In this document: one piece after another, positions 8,351 through 15,447 of the stretch
Layout of the letters: every line of letters begins with the position of its first letter
How positions within the stretch are numbered: position 1 is the first letter of the stretch
Assembly: GCA_964626735.1 (NCBI GenBank)
Contig: CAZVIJ010000020.1
Location: 1-27,784 of the forward strand
DNA length: 27,784 nucleotides
Source of the DNA: CAZVIJ01 sp964626735
GTDB lineage: Bacteria; Patescibacteriota; Dojkabacteria; JAOAGR01
Direction: 5' to 3'
Position numbers and translations under genes: made by a program
Notes under the pieces: generated by a model
The model's input: the letters and a program-made list of their open reading frames with translations, nothing else
What the model was told of the DNA's origin: nothing
Databases searched by the model: none

Positions 8351-8356
8351 AGTATA
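8351..8356 (-). promoter_or_regulatory. -10 box for the gene at 7531-8345 (leaderless)
   Basis: TATACT in the context GGTATACT on the minus strand ends 5 nt before the ATG at 8345. Confidence 0.55.
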
Positions 8357-8380
8357 CCATGAAGCCCTATAGTTTTCACT

Positions 8381-9082
8381 TCACCTGTTCTTCTTTAGCC
8401 CAATTTTCTTAAGAATACCGACAACTTCAGAAGGCGCTAGTGCACCTGAATTAGAATCGTGGACATTTACCTGTTCTCTACCATCTTCTTCTCTCGTTAG
8501 CGTAACGGTAAACCTGGGTGTACCGAGGCGCTTGCCTGGTTCGGAGGGCTTACCGAAAACACGCAAGGTTCTCACCATGGTTGGTTTTCCCTGCCCCATA
8601 TCCCGGTGCTCGACTTCCATCGTTACCCGTTCATGGTTTTCGATGAGTTCAAATCCGTATGTCTCGATATTCGCCCCGCCGAAAACCGCTGGCTTTGAGT
8701 GCACCGCCCTGAACACCGGTTTCGGCGCATCCTCGGCAATCATCGCTAATGATTCTTGTCTCATGTATTCGCTCCGAATAAGCTTGGAAACCGCAAGACC
8801 GAACGTAGCGGCATCCCTATTGAATCTTCTTTGGAAAGCTCCAATTGAATACCTTTTCAGCCCGCTCACCTCAGGGTCTACAAAGTGGTCTACGATATCC
8901 ATCGAGCCATCTTCGAGCGATGAGGCGATATAATGAATCGGGTCACGCTGAGCAAGAGACTGCAGTTCCTGGAAACGAGATTCAACGGCCCAAAAAACAT
9001 CTGGTGTCAATAAATCGCCTTCCTCGATGGATTTTGCTTCTCGTCTCGTGCCGAGCGCCTCGATTGCGGATGAAAATCCCAT
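8381..9082 (-). CDS. Hypothetical protein, about 233 aa
   Basis: No family recognised. The protein begins MGFSSAIEALGTRREAKS. It has an N-terminal helical half with many charged residues (to about residue 120). A beta-rich half follows, containing AVHSKPAVFGGANIETYGFEL, TMEVEHRDMGQGK and PRFTVTLTREEDGREQVNV. It ends in a basic helix, VVGILKKIGLKKNR. There is no signal peptide or membrane segment. The start at 9082 is preferred over 9106 because a TACACT box ends about 6 nt upstream of it. It lies just downstream of the 5S rRNA terminator, so it is not part of an rRNA transcript. Confidence 0.65.
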   Translation of the reverse strand: MGFSSAIEALGTRREAKSIEEGDLLTPDVFWAVESRFQELQSLAQRDPIHYIASSLEDGSMDIVDHFVDPEVSGLKRYSIGAFQRRFNRDAATFGLAVSKLIRSEYMRQESLAMIAEDAPKPVFRAVHSKPAVFGGANIETYGFELIENHERVTMEVEHRDMGQGKPTMVRTLRVFGKPSEPGKRLGTPRFTVTLTREEDGREQVNVHDSNSGALAPSEVVGILKKIGLKKNR

Positions 9083-9135
9083 AAACCAAGTGTAAAACAG
9101 AATCAATAAATTTTCGAGTCGTATCGATAGGCAAC

Positions 9136-9164
9136 AAAAAAAGACCCATCGCTGGATCTCTTTT
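9136..9164 (-). terminator. Terminator of the 5S rRNA gene
   Basis: Read on the minus strand, AGATCC and GGGTCT pair (one G-U) around a short loop and are followed by seven T. It starts within 3-8 nt of the 5S 3' end. Confidence 0.85.
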
Positions 9165-9166
9165 AG

Positions 9167-9284
9167 TCTGGCTACGACCTATTCTCCCGAAACGACTTAG
9201 CGTTCAAGTACCTTCGGCGCTGGAGTGTTTTACGACTCTGTTCGGGATGGAAAGAGGTAGTTCCGCTCCGCCACAGTAACCAGA
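9167..9284 (-). rRNA. rrf: 5S ribosomal RNA
   Basis: Minus-strand sequence of 118 nt with the 5S core CCATCCCGAAC and CTCCAGCGCCGAAGGTACT, ending GGGAGAATAGGTCGTAGCC. Terminal stem TCTGGTTA (5') pairs with TAGCCAGA (3'), which sets the boundaries to within a few nt. It is a component of the large subunit central protuberance. It is not next to the 23S gene: it has its own promoter (9355-9383) and terminator, and protein genes separate the two rRNAs. Confidence 0.95.
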
Positions 9285-9354
9285 TGGTGTTCCCGGCATT
9301 GTACTGGATTTAACCGCTACCAGTAACACTATCTGAATACTGAAGGACATAAGG

Positions 9355-9383
9355 ATTATAGACCAAGAACTAAGAGAATGCAA
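9355..9383 (-). promoter_or_regulatory. Promoter of the solo 5S rRNA gene
   Basis: On the minus strand TTGCAT (9378-9383) and TATAAT (9355-9360) are separated by exactly 17 nt. The start would be near 9348, leaving a pre-5S leader of about 60 nt. Confidence 0.75.
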
Positions 9384-9403
9384 CAGCTATACATGAAGCC
9401 TGG

Positions 9404-9409
9404 TATAAT
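9404..9409 (+). promoter_or_regulatory. -10 box for the gene at 9415 (leaderless)
   Basis: Extended box TGGTATAAT; TATAAT ends 5 nt before the ATG at 9415. It is divergent from the 5S promoter. Confidence 0.7.
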
Positions 9410-9414
9410 CGTGC

Positions 9415-10002
9415 ATGGATTTGTTGGTAGCGCACATACCACTAGAAAAACTTGCAGAGACGGTTGAGCGTTGCAACGAAGCTGGTTTGCTGGCAAAACT
9501 CACACGAACGTATAAGTTTACCGACAAAGGGTTTCTTGAATATGAAGCTATGTTTCTTCACCTGAAGGTAATGGAAGAATACCTGGGTAAACGCTTAGAG
9601 TTAGCCAATTGCGAGTTAACGCCGATAAGCCGCAGGACTCGAGTAGCACCATGGTTTACCGATACGAATCCGAATACTCAGGCACCTCCACGATACCGGA
9701 AAATATACCCCGGTTATGCCATTTCCACTGAAGGAACAGATGTAGGTGTAATTTACGGGAAATACGAACGTTCTGCTGAAGATTCCGACGATTTCTACCC
9801 TGCGGTATGTTTTACATACGCCGTACTGCTGCCGGCAATCGGAGGAGCCAACNNNNNNNNNNACACGTTACCTAAAACCAAGTGCCCGTATCTCGCAGCG
9901 ACCGATACTTCCAGCATACTGAGGGCGCTATTTCCAGGAGCGGCTGAGGAGCACAAGTACATGCTCGAGCTGCAATCCTTGCCGATGGCTCAATCTTCCT
10001 GA
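9415..10002 (+). CDS. Hypothetical protein of about 195 aa, containing an assembly gap
   Basis: No family recognised. It begins with helical sequence (MDLLVAHIPLEKLAETVERC, then LTRTYKFTDKGFLEYEAMF), followed by a more beta-like middle with YRKIYPGYAIST and VGVIYGKYE. No export signal is visible. A 10-N gap at 9853-9862 interrupts the C-terminal third. The reading frame happens to stay open across it, but the true length of the missing part is unknown. The promoter 5 nt upstream makes the start well supported. Confidence 0.65.
   Translation: MDLLVAHIPLEKLAETVERCNEAGLLAKLTRTYKFTDKGFLEYEAMFLHLKVMEEYLGKRLELANCELTPISRRTRVAPWFTDTNPNTQAPPRYRKIYPGYAISTEGTDVGVIYGKYERSAEDSDDFYPAVCFTYAVLLPAIGGANXXXXTLPKTKCPYLAATDTSSILRALFPGAAEEHKYMLELQSLPMAQSS
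9853..9862. other. Assembly gap (10 N)
   Basis: Ten Ns of arbitrary length inside the gene at 9415-10002. Confidence 0.99.
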
Positions 10003-10069
10003 CGACTCATAGCATAGGAGCTATATATAGCGCATTCTTAATTCATACCTTAAAATAAAAATTACCCAC

Positions 10070-11062
10070 ATGGCAACAACGGAAGATGTCCCAAATATAG
10101 ACGAATCGGCCAAACATTGTTTTTTTGGCAATGAGCTCGCGACCCTGTCGCTCGGTATATTTTCGCATGGCAACTCAATACGGCAAATCGATGTTGCGAC
10201 GGCAGATATTCAGTGTTGCGTGCTTGACTCCAAGGCGGGATCGATAGCAGGGTACTTATTCCCCTCCCTTGCCCTCGAGCGAAGGATGGTATCGTCATTA
10301 TGCATCTCGGCGGCATACTCGATGGATGATGAGACCACCAGGCTCTTTCTCCAGGAGCAGGACAATTACTTTCTCAGATGGATGCGCGAGCAAGAAGAGC
10401 CACTGAACGACGATTTGCAATCGCTTGATAACGCGCAGGCCGAGAAGTATATGCGCAACAGAGCTATCGACTGGTTCAATGAAGTGCAGACGATGTGCAA
10501 GGCGCAGTTCATGGGCCGAAGAGTAATCAGTTCTACCGCATTGGCACTAATTTGGAGGACAGAAGAAGCCGTTATGGCAACCATTGCGAACCTCGGATCG
10601 ACGCGGCTCTTTCGGGTTGCAGTCAGCGAAAACGATAAGCTGCTCGTAACCGAATTGACACCTTCACAGTACACGCAAGTCGGAGGGGTATCGATGAACG
10701 CCATTGGTTCCGACCACCTCGGCCTCAAGCTTCCGACAATTACCACGAAAGAACTGAGGCAGTTTGGGCCTGAAGGATTCAAACAATCGGGGTTACTTGC
10801 CGTAACGCAATCGGTTACCGAGCTGAGAGATCCGACCAATCCGCACCCGGTACAACCGTCTTCGAAAGGAAATAAACGGCGGGCAGAGCTGCTTCGGGCT
10901 AATTTCGACCGCACGCCGCCATACTTGGATGGAGGTAAGCTGCTCGTACCAGCGATGCTCGAGGGGTTCAAAAAAGTTGACTTCAAGAAACCGAGCAAGG
11001 GACTGCGTGCGGGCAGCCTCGGTTTTTGCTCCGCCTTGGTGCCGAATCAGTCCGGCCAATGA
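10070..11062 (+). CDS. Hypothetical protein, possibly a degenerate PP2C-like (PPM) phosphatase fold
   Basis: 330 aa, no signal peptide. The central stretch VISSTALALIWRTEEAVMA, followed by TIANLGSTRLFRVAVSENDKL and LVTELTPSQYT, resembles the middle of PP2C phosphatases (GTTA..AL...; AN.GDSR.Y; LT.DH). However, the metal-binding Asp residues (DGxG, GDSR, DN) are replaced or absent, for example LGST instead of GDS. If the fold is right it is probably inactive or binds a ligand. This is inference from pattern alone. The C-terminus (about 260-330) is basic. The start is preceded by an AT-rich tract; no strong box is visible. Its 3' end overlaps the convergent nuclease-like gene by 16 nt. Confidence 0.6.
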   Translation: MATTEDVPNIDESAKHCFFGNELATLSLGIFSHGNSIRQIDVATADIQCCVLDSKAGSIAGYLFPSLALERRMVSSLCISAAYSMDDETTRLFLQEQDNYFLRWMREQEEPLNDDLQSLDNAQAEKYMRNRAIDWFNEVQTMCKAQFMGRRVISSTALALIWRTEEAVMATIANLGSTRLFRVAVSENDKLLVTELTPSQYTQVGGVSMNAIGSDHLGLKLPTITTKELRQFGPEGFKQSGLLAVTQSVTELRDPTNPHPVQPSSKGNKRRAELLRANFDRTPPYLDGGKLLVPAMLEGFKKVDFKKPSKGLRAGSLGFCSALVPNQSGQ

Positions 11063-12792
11063 TACTCGTTCATTTGCCGCACTACTTCGGCCATAACGAT
11101 ATTCGGACTTAACGGCAGCTGGTAGACGAGCTGCCACAACCGTTCGCAATCCTTACCGTTATATTCCGAGATACCGCGCTTATACCCTTCAAGAATCTCG
11201 GGATCGACACCTCGTGCCTTGCCCTTTACGTACGCCCTAAACATACGCGTTGCGAATCTGCTGTCGGCGCGATGAGTAACGCCATGGACATCGACATCCC
11301 ATGTCTCGCCGAAATACAACGAAGCGATGCTTTTAAGCTTATAGCGTGGCAAATGGCAATTCCGTAAGACGTCGGGGTATATATCTCTGAACAAATTCCT
11401 TTCCTTAAGTAGGTACATGGGAAACGTATGCAGCATCGCTTTTTCTATGTACTTTTTCGCTAAGGTATCGATTTGATTGTAATCGTGCGGCGAGTAATGG
11501 AAAATCCATGCGCTCTTGAAACCGTTGGTCAACGCATGTGCTTCTTCCCAAGCCCGAAGGAATGCATCCCACTCGTCATCCTCCGTCTCCCCTTCAGCCA
11601 TCACCCCTATCCTACGCTCCTCTCCTGTATCGTGGTTGTATGCGAAAAACCCATGGAAATCAGTGAAAGAATTGTATTTGAGTGCATTCGGATCGAAATA
11701 ATTGAGCGTTTCATCGTCGAAGGCCAATGACCAAGTGACCTTCGGCACGGTGAACGGCTGCTCCATGATGCCGACACCTAAATCGTACGCGACAGCCCGC
11801 TTCTTCAGCCGCGCTAACTTGTCGCGGTTCATGCCCGCCTTAATTTTCCTGGGATCCCGATTGAGATCATGCCTGCGCGCCAAGATATCGATATCGACTC
11901 GCGAGAACTGCCTGGTGGTACGTATATTCAGCTCCTTCGTCAAAAATTCCATTTCTGGACGACCAACTCCCGGCAATATACCGATATTCACTTCATCGTC
12001 GCCGCCAAAAAAACAGTAAACTCCGAAGAACGGACACTGATCCGGTTGCTCTGGCCTGCATTTATTCTCGGAAAATACAGGCGGAGGGAAGTTATCAATG
12101 ACATCCATATCGACAACATCGGTTATCGCTTTTTCCACCCGGTTCACTCTCCTAAGACTGCTCGTTTCAACCCAGCGGAATTCGACATTCTGTTTGCCCG
12201 TCAGGCTCTTCCTGCCAATCGGCCAATATATCACCGCCCTATCTGACTCGTATCCGCAAAGGCGAATCAAGTATGAATAATACGCTGCCAGCAACGTGCG
12301 TCCTCCCTCGGTAGTCCGCATGCCGACAAGCGGCGCGAATGTTTCAGTCTCGCGATCGAATAGTATCCCGTTCGGCATGCCGTACAAATCCCGATCGGGG
12401 CTTAAAAGTTCGGGAAACGTGACAACATGTACTTTCTGTGCCGAAGATCCCGGATACTTGCCGAGCAACGTTTTGAATACGTATGGCGCAAGCCTTTCCA
12501 ACGGTAACCGCGGATGAGCCTGCTCGATATCGCGAAAATGAATAACCGAAAGATCCTCGCGCCGTTCATCAAGCTTTAGGATTTGAGTTAAAAGCGAATT
12601 TGGATCGTACGGAAGAAATCTCTGGTTCCAAAACTGCTGCTCAACCGTGAGCGTATCGGATTCTGCAGGATCGTCATGTGCCTCCCCTGGCGCGCCATAG
12701 GTGCGAAGATAGTGCTTCGTCGGACAATATACCGCATTGTATATTGTCGCGTCGTTTACCACTTGCTCTATTGGACCGCCCGGATACTTCAT
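11047..12792 (-). CDS. RecB/Cas4-like domain fused to RNase H-like (YprB-type) domain; TM0106-like protein
   Basis: 581 aa. The N-terminal half resembles the iron-sulphur RecB/Cas4-like nucleases of the TM0106 group. Cys23 (VYCPTKHYLR) pairs at distance with Cys245, Cys253 and Cys260 (C-x7-C-x6-C), a plausible cluster site. In the core, NGILFDRETETFAPLV matches the GxxD..., ...vvEyK region, but the lysine-bearing strand reads LVGMRT, so the PD-(D/E)XK site looks degraded. The C-terminal third resembles the DnaQ/RNase H-like YprB domain: LAFDDETLNYFD (about 356-367) for the first acidic motif, WIFHYSPHDYNQIDTLAKKY, and EYNGKDCERLWQL near the end. It is therefore likely to act on DNA or RNA through the C-terminal exonuclease-like site. 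It has its own promoter at 12818-12823. Confidence 0.6.
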   Translation of the reverse strand: MKYPGGPIEQVVNDATIYNAVYCPTKHYLRTYGAPGEAHDDPAESDTLTVEQQFWNQRFLPYDPNSLLTQILKLDERREDLSVIHFRDIEQAHPRLPLERLAPYVFKTLLGKYPGSSAQKVHVVTFPELLSPDRDLYGMPNGILFDRETETFAPLVGMRTTEGGRTLLAAYYSYLIRLCGYESDRAVIYWPIGRKSLTGKQNVEFRWVETSSLRRVNRVEKAITDVVDMDVIDNFPPPVFSENKCRPEQPDQCPFFGVYCFFGGDDEVNIGILPGVGRPEMEFLTKELNIRTTRQFSRVDIDILARRHDLNRDPRKIKAGMNRDKLARLKKRAVAYDLGVGIMEQPFTVPKVTWSLAFDDETLNYFDPNALKYNSFTDFHGFFAYNHDTGEERRIGVMAEGETEDDEWDAFLRAWEEAHALTNGFKSAWIFHYSPHDYNQIDTLAKKYIEKAMLHTFPMYLLKERNLFRDIYPDVLRNCHLPRYKLKSIASLYFGETWDVDVHGVTHRADSRFATRMFRAYVKGKARGVDPEILEGYKRGISEYNGKDCERLWQLVYQLPLSPNIVMAEVVRQMNEYHWPD

Positions 12793-12817
12793 AGTTACAA
12801 TAGACGATTGATTCGAG

Positions 12818-12823
12818 ATTATA
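12818..12823 (-). promoter_or_regulatory. -10 box for the gene at 11047-12792
   Basis: Extended box TGGTATAAT on the minus strand, 25 nt before the ATG. The leader would be about 18 nt, longer than usual here. Confidence 0.55.
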
Positions 12824-12870
12824 CCATCCGAACCATGAGTTATAGTAGGTTTAGGTCTACACTTAGGGCT

Positions 12871-13536
12871 TTACTCCATGGATACCGCATCAACAATTGA
12901 AGGGAGTACGATGCTGCCGTTAGCCAAGTACCACTCAATAAGCATAGGCGAATAGGCCTCATAAGCGATTCCGGTAAGCTTATTGGCAATCGTCGGAACA
13001 ATAGCATTGGTACCGTAATCGATAAAACACGATGCGTAATCTCCTGAACAGCCACCGGGAGCAACCTCCTGCACCAGCATATGCGGCGACGCGTTCCAAT
13101 GGACTGACGCATAGGCGACGCGCACGAGCCTCCCATCTTCGTAAACCCGGGTAAAGGTCCGTTCGCGATCAGCCCCCCATCGATCGCCATGGAACGTCTC
13201 TATTACTTGGGGAGGTACCTCTACCTGGCGTTCGGCGGGGTCTCCGACCATGGTGGCGAGTGCTCCCGCAAACACGATACTTCGCAAAGGAGCCCCGGTT
13301 CGATCGTGCCATGTTATTACATCAGCCGATTCCCTCCTCCCCCACTGCGGCCGATTAAAGCCTTGGCGGTAAGCTAAGTGGATTATTTTGCCGGCGGTAT
13401 TGAATACCTTATTCCATGTAACGTCCCAGTGGATATATTCTGGTTGTTGACGTATCGTAGTTACGACTCCATCAAGCTGCGGAACTGGCTGCAGCCAACC
13501 GGTATCAGGGCATGCAAGTTCTATAAGTTTGGACAT
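12871..13536 (-). CDS. Hypothetical protein, 221 aa
   Basis: No family recognised. It starts MSKLIELACPDTGWLQPVPQ and is rich in Trp and short beta-like strands: YIHWDVTWNKVF, SADVITWHDRTGAP, LVRVAYASVHWN. It has a Cys pair in PGGCSGDYASCF and no signal peptide. The start is well fixed: TATAAT at 13543-13548 ends exactly 6 nt before the ATG, a leaderless arrangement. It lies in a run of three minus-strand genes between the 23S and 5S genes, each with its own promoter. Confidence 0.65.
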   Translation of the reverse strand: MSKLIELACPDTGWLQPVPQLDGVVTTIRQQPEYIHWDVTWNKVFNTAGKIIHLAYRQGFNRPQWGRRESADVITWHDRTGAPLRSIVFAGALATMVGDPAERQVEVPPQVIETFHGDRWGADRERTFTRVYEDGRLVRVAYASVHWNASPHMLVQEVAPGGCSGDYASCFIDYGTNAIVPTIANKLTGIAYEAYSPMLIEWYLANGSIVLPSIVDAVSME

Positions 13537-13542
13537 AGGGGT

Positions 13543-13548
13543 ATTATA
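13543..13548 (-). promoter_or_regulatory. -10 box for the gene at 12871-13536 (leaderless)
   Basis: TATAAT on the minus strand with 6 nt between it and the ATG at 13536. Confidence 0.7.
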
Positions 13549-13573
13549 GACAAATGGATGACAAATCCGCTAG

Positions 13574-14233
13574 CTACGCTTCAACAAGCGGGATCGAGCG
13601 AGCCAGGGACGGCTTACCATGCGCGGACATCACGTCCGTCCATATGTCACTCCCCGATCGTATCCGACCCGTAATTCTAAAGGCCTTCCGAAGGTCTCGT
13701 TCATGATTAGCCTGCAGCAGCTTGCTGAGAACTTGTCCTTCCACCTCGTAGAATTCGGCGTCATGCAATTTCGCGCTAGCGTGTCCTAAAAGGTAATGAT
13801 CGTACATGCACCGATTCGTGTAAGTGACTGTGGTTGACTGGTACCATCCTTCAGGCGTTATCGCGAAATGACGGCAGAAAATTGCATCTCCCCAACCAAT
13901 ACCGACGGCGTGCGTATCGTGCCGGACACCGTTGGAATACGTAGCGCGTGAGCGTTCAATCATAATTCTCCCCTGCGAAACTCCAATGCGATCGGGCTCG
14001 ATATCCACGTCGAAATGCTTCGTGAGAACCGCGCGAGCATAGAGGGGAACGACATGGTGCAGGACTGCCGCGAGCTTCTCGAGAAAGTCTACGACAAGAG
14101 ATGGATGGATATTCGCCGATCTGTAGAAATCACCCAAATAACCAGCATCTACGCGATTCGCAAACGTATCCACTTGCGACGCGGACCGCGCGATTTCGTA
14201 TTCCGTTTTGTACAGATCGTCGAGATATGAGAT
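13574..14233 (-). CDS. Hypothetical protein, about 219 aa, possibly with a non-standard ATC start
   Basis: No family recognised. The conventional start is GTG at 14173, but the open frame continues naturally upstream as SYLDDLYKTEYEIARSASQ, which looks like coding sequence. The only promoter box, TATAAT at 14240-14245, ends 6 nt before an ATC in this frame (14233-14231), exactly the leaderless spacing seen for other genes here. The one ATG after the box (14237) is out of frame and soon meets a stop. The protein contains VVDFLEKLAAVLHHVVPLYARAV and a His/Tyr-rich central part, with no signal peptide. It follows the 23S terminator, so it is transcribed separately. Confidence 0.55.
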   Translation of the reverse strand: MSYLDDLYKTEYEIARSASQVDTFANRVDAGYLGDFYRSANIHPSLVVDFLEKLAAVLHHVVPLYARAVLTKHFDVDIEPDRIGVSQGRIMIERSRATYSNGVRHDTHAVGIGWGDAIFCRHFAITPEGWYQSTTVTYTNRCMYDHYLLGHASAKLHDAEFYEVEGQVLSKLLQANHERDLRKAFRITGRIRSGSDIWTDVMSAHGKPSLARSIPLVEA

Positions 14234-14239
14234 ACATGG

Positions 14240-14245
14240 ATTATA
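14240..14245 (-). promoter_or_regulatory. -10 box for the gene at 13574-14233
   Basis: Extended box TGGTATAAT on the minus strand, placed between the 23S terminator and the gene. Confidence 0.65.
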
Positions 14246-14260
14246 CCACCGTTATGCAAT

Positions 14261-14283
14261 AAAAAACCCGGACTTTCGTCCGG
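14261..14283 (-). terminator. Terminator of the 23S rRNA gene
   Basis: On the minus strand CCGGAC-GAAA-GTCCGG followed by GTTTTTT. It lies beyond the processing stem, closing the 23S transcription unit before any 5S gene. Confidence 0.85.
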
Positions 14284-14321
14284 ATTCTTCGTTATGCAAG
14301 AAGGTTTCCCTTCTAAAAAAA

Positions 14322-14347
14322 TTAGTTCCTAAAAAACTGAATAGAAT
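14322..14347 (-). repeat. 23S rRNA processing stem, 3' arm
   Basis: This 26-nt arm is complementary to 17610-17635, with 25 Watson-Crick pairs and one wobble in the RNA. Together they bracket the 23S gene and would form the long duplex that RNase III normally cuts to release pre-23S. Confidence 0.85.
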
Positions 14348-14600
14348 GTAACTTAATGTTTTTATGTTTTATTTTATCTAATCAAAAGTTTTCGATCGAT
14401 TAGTATCACTTGACTAAAACTGTTGCCAGCCTTACATCTGTGACCTATCAAACCCGTAGTCTGCGGGTGATCTAATGACGAAGATTAATCTTGGGGCCAG
14501 TTTCGCACTTATATGCTTTCAGCGCTTATCTGTTATTAGCGTAGCTACCCAGCTATGCCACTGGTGTGACAACTGGTGCACTAGAGGCTAACCCATCCCG

Positions 14601-14619
14601 GTCCTTGCGTACTAAGGAC
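14601..14619 (-). other. Sarcin-ricin loop with GCAA instead of GAGA
   Basis: The rRNA-sense sequence is GTCCTTAGTACGCAAGGAC. The usual bacterial sequence here is GTCCTTAGTACGAGAGGAC. The bulged-G part AGUA and the stem are unchanged, while the tetraloop (14605-14608) becomes GCAA. In E. coli numbering, from memory, A2660 is C and G2661 is A; G2659 and A2662 are kept. Confidence 0.85.
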
Positions 14620-14698
14620 AGCACACCCTTCAATCTTCGAACGCCCACACCGGATAGAGACCAAACTGGCTCACGCCGTTTTGAACCCAGCTCGCGTG

Positions 14699-14730
<32 letters not shown>

Positions 14731-14744
14731 AAGGTATTGCCCCT

Positions 14745-14775
<31 letters not shown>

Positions 14776-14808
14776 GAACGGTGCCGTCGATATGAACTCT
14801 TGGGCACC

Positions 14809-14844
<36 letters not shown>

Positions 14845-15045
14845 AAGCTAACGCACTCCCATGAGTGACGTATGGATCACTAAGTCCCACTTTCGTGACT
14901 GCTCGACTTGTAGGTCTAACAGTAAAGCAGCCTTATACCTTTGTGCTCTTAAGTCCGATTTCCATCCGGACTGAGGCTACCTTTGAACCCCTCCGTTACA
15001 ATTTAGAAGGGAACCGTCCCAGTTAAACTGCCTTCCATGCACTGT

Positions 15046-15149
15046 CCCGAATCACGCACAAACCTAGTGCTAGCAAATTTACTTTCGTGGTTTACTTAAT
15101 TTTTACCATTAATCGTAGATTACTTTACTAGACTTGTGAGTGATCACGG
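15046..15149 (-). other. Enlarged L1-stalk helix of 23S rRNA
   Basis: Between the landmarks TTCTAACC and GGGACAGTG, where E. coli has a short hairpin (helix 78 region), this rRNA has two long complementary arms (15127-15149 with 15046-15068, about 20 pairs including CTAGT/ACTAG and GATCAC/GTGATT). A further 58 nt of AU-rich sequence lies beyond them. Confidence 0.65.
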
Positions 15150-15268
15150 TTAGAATTAAAAACACATAAGGGAGGTGTTACATTGTTGACTCCAACAGCA
15201 CTGGCGTGCCGCCTTCAAAGTCTCCCTCCTACACTCTACACATGAATTCCTAATCCAATACAAAGATG

Positions 15269-15299
<31 letters not shown>

Positions 15300-15406
15300 G
15301 TGCGGGTAGGCCGCATCTTCACAGCCATTTCATTGTTCGCCGAGCCTCCTGTCAAGACAGTGTCCAAATCGTTACGCGTTTCGTGCGGGACGCCTATCAA
15401 GCGCCG

Positions 15407-15447
<41 letters not shown>

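Noticed and set aside
11047..12792. Cas4 of a CRISPR-Cas system
   Set aside because: No repeat-spacer array or other cas gene is in the window, and the C-terminal RNase H-like domain fits TM0106-like proteins better.
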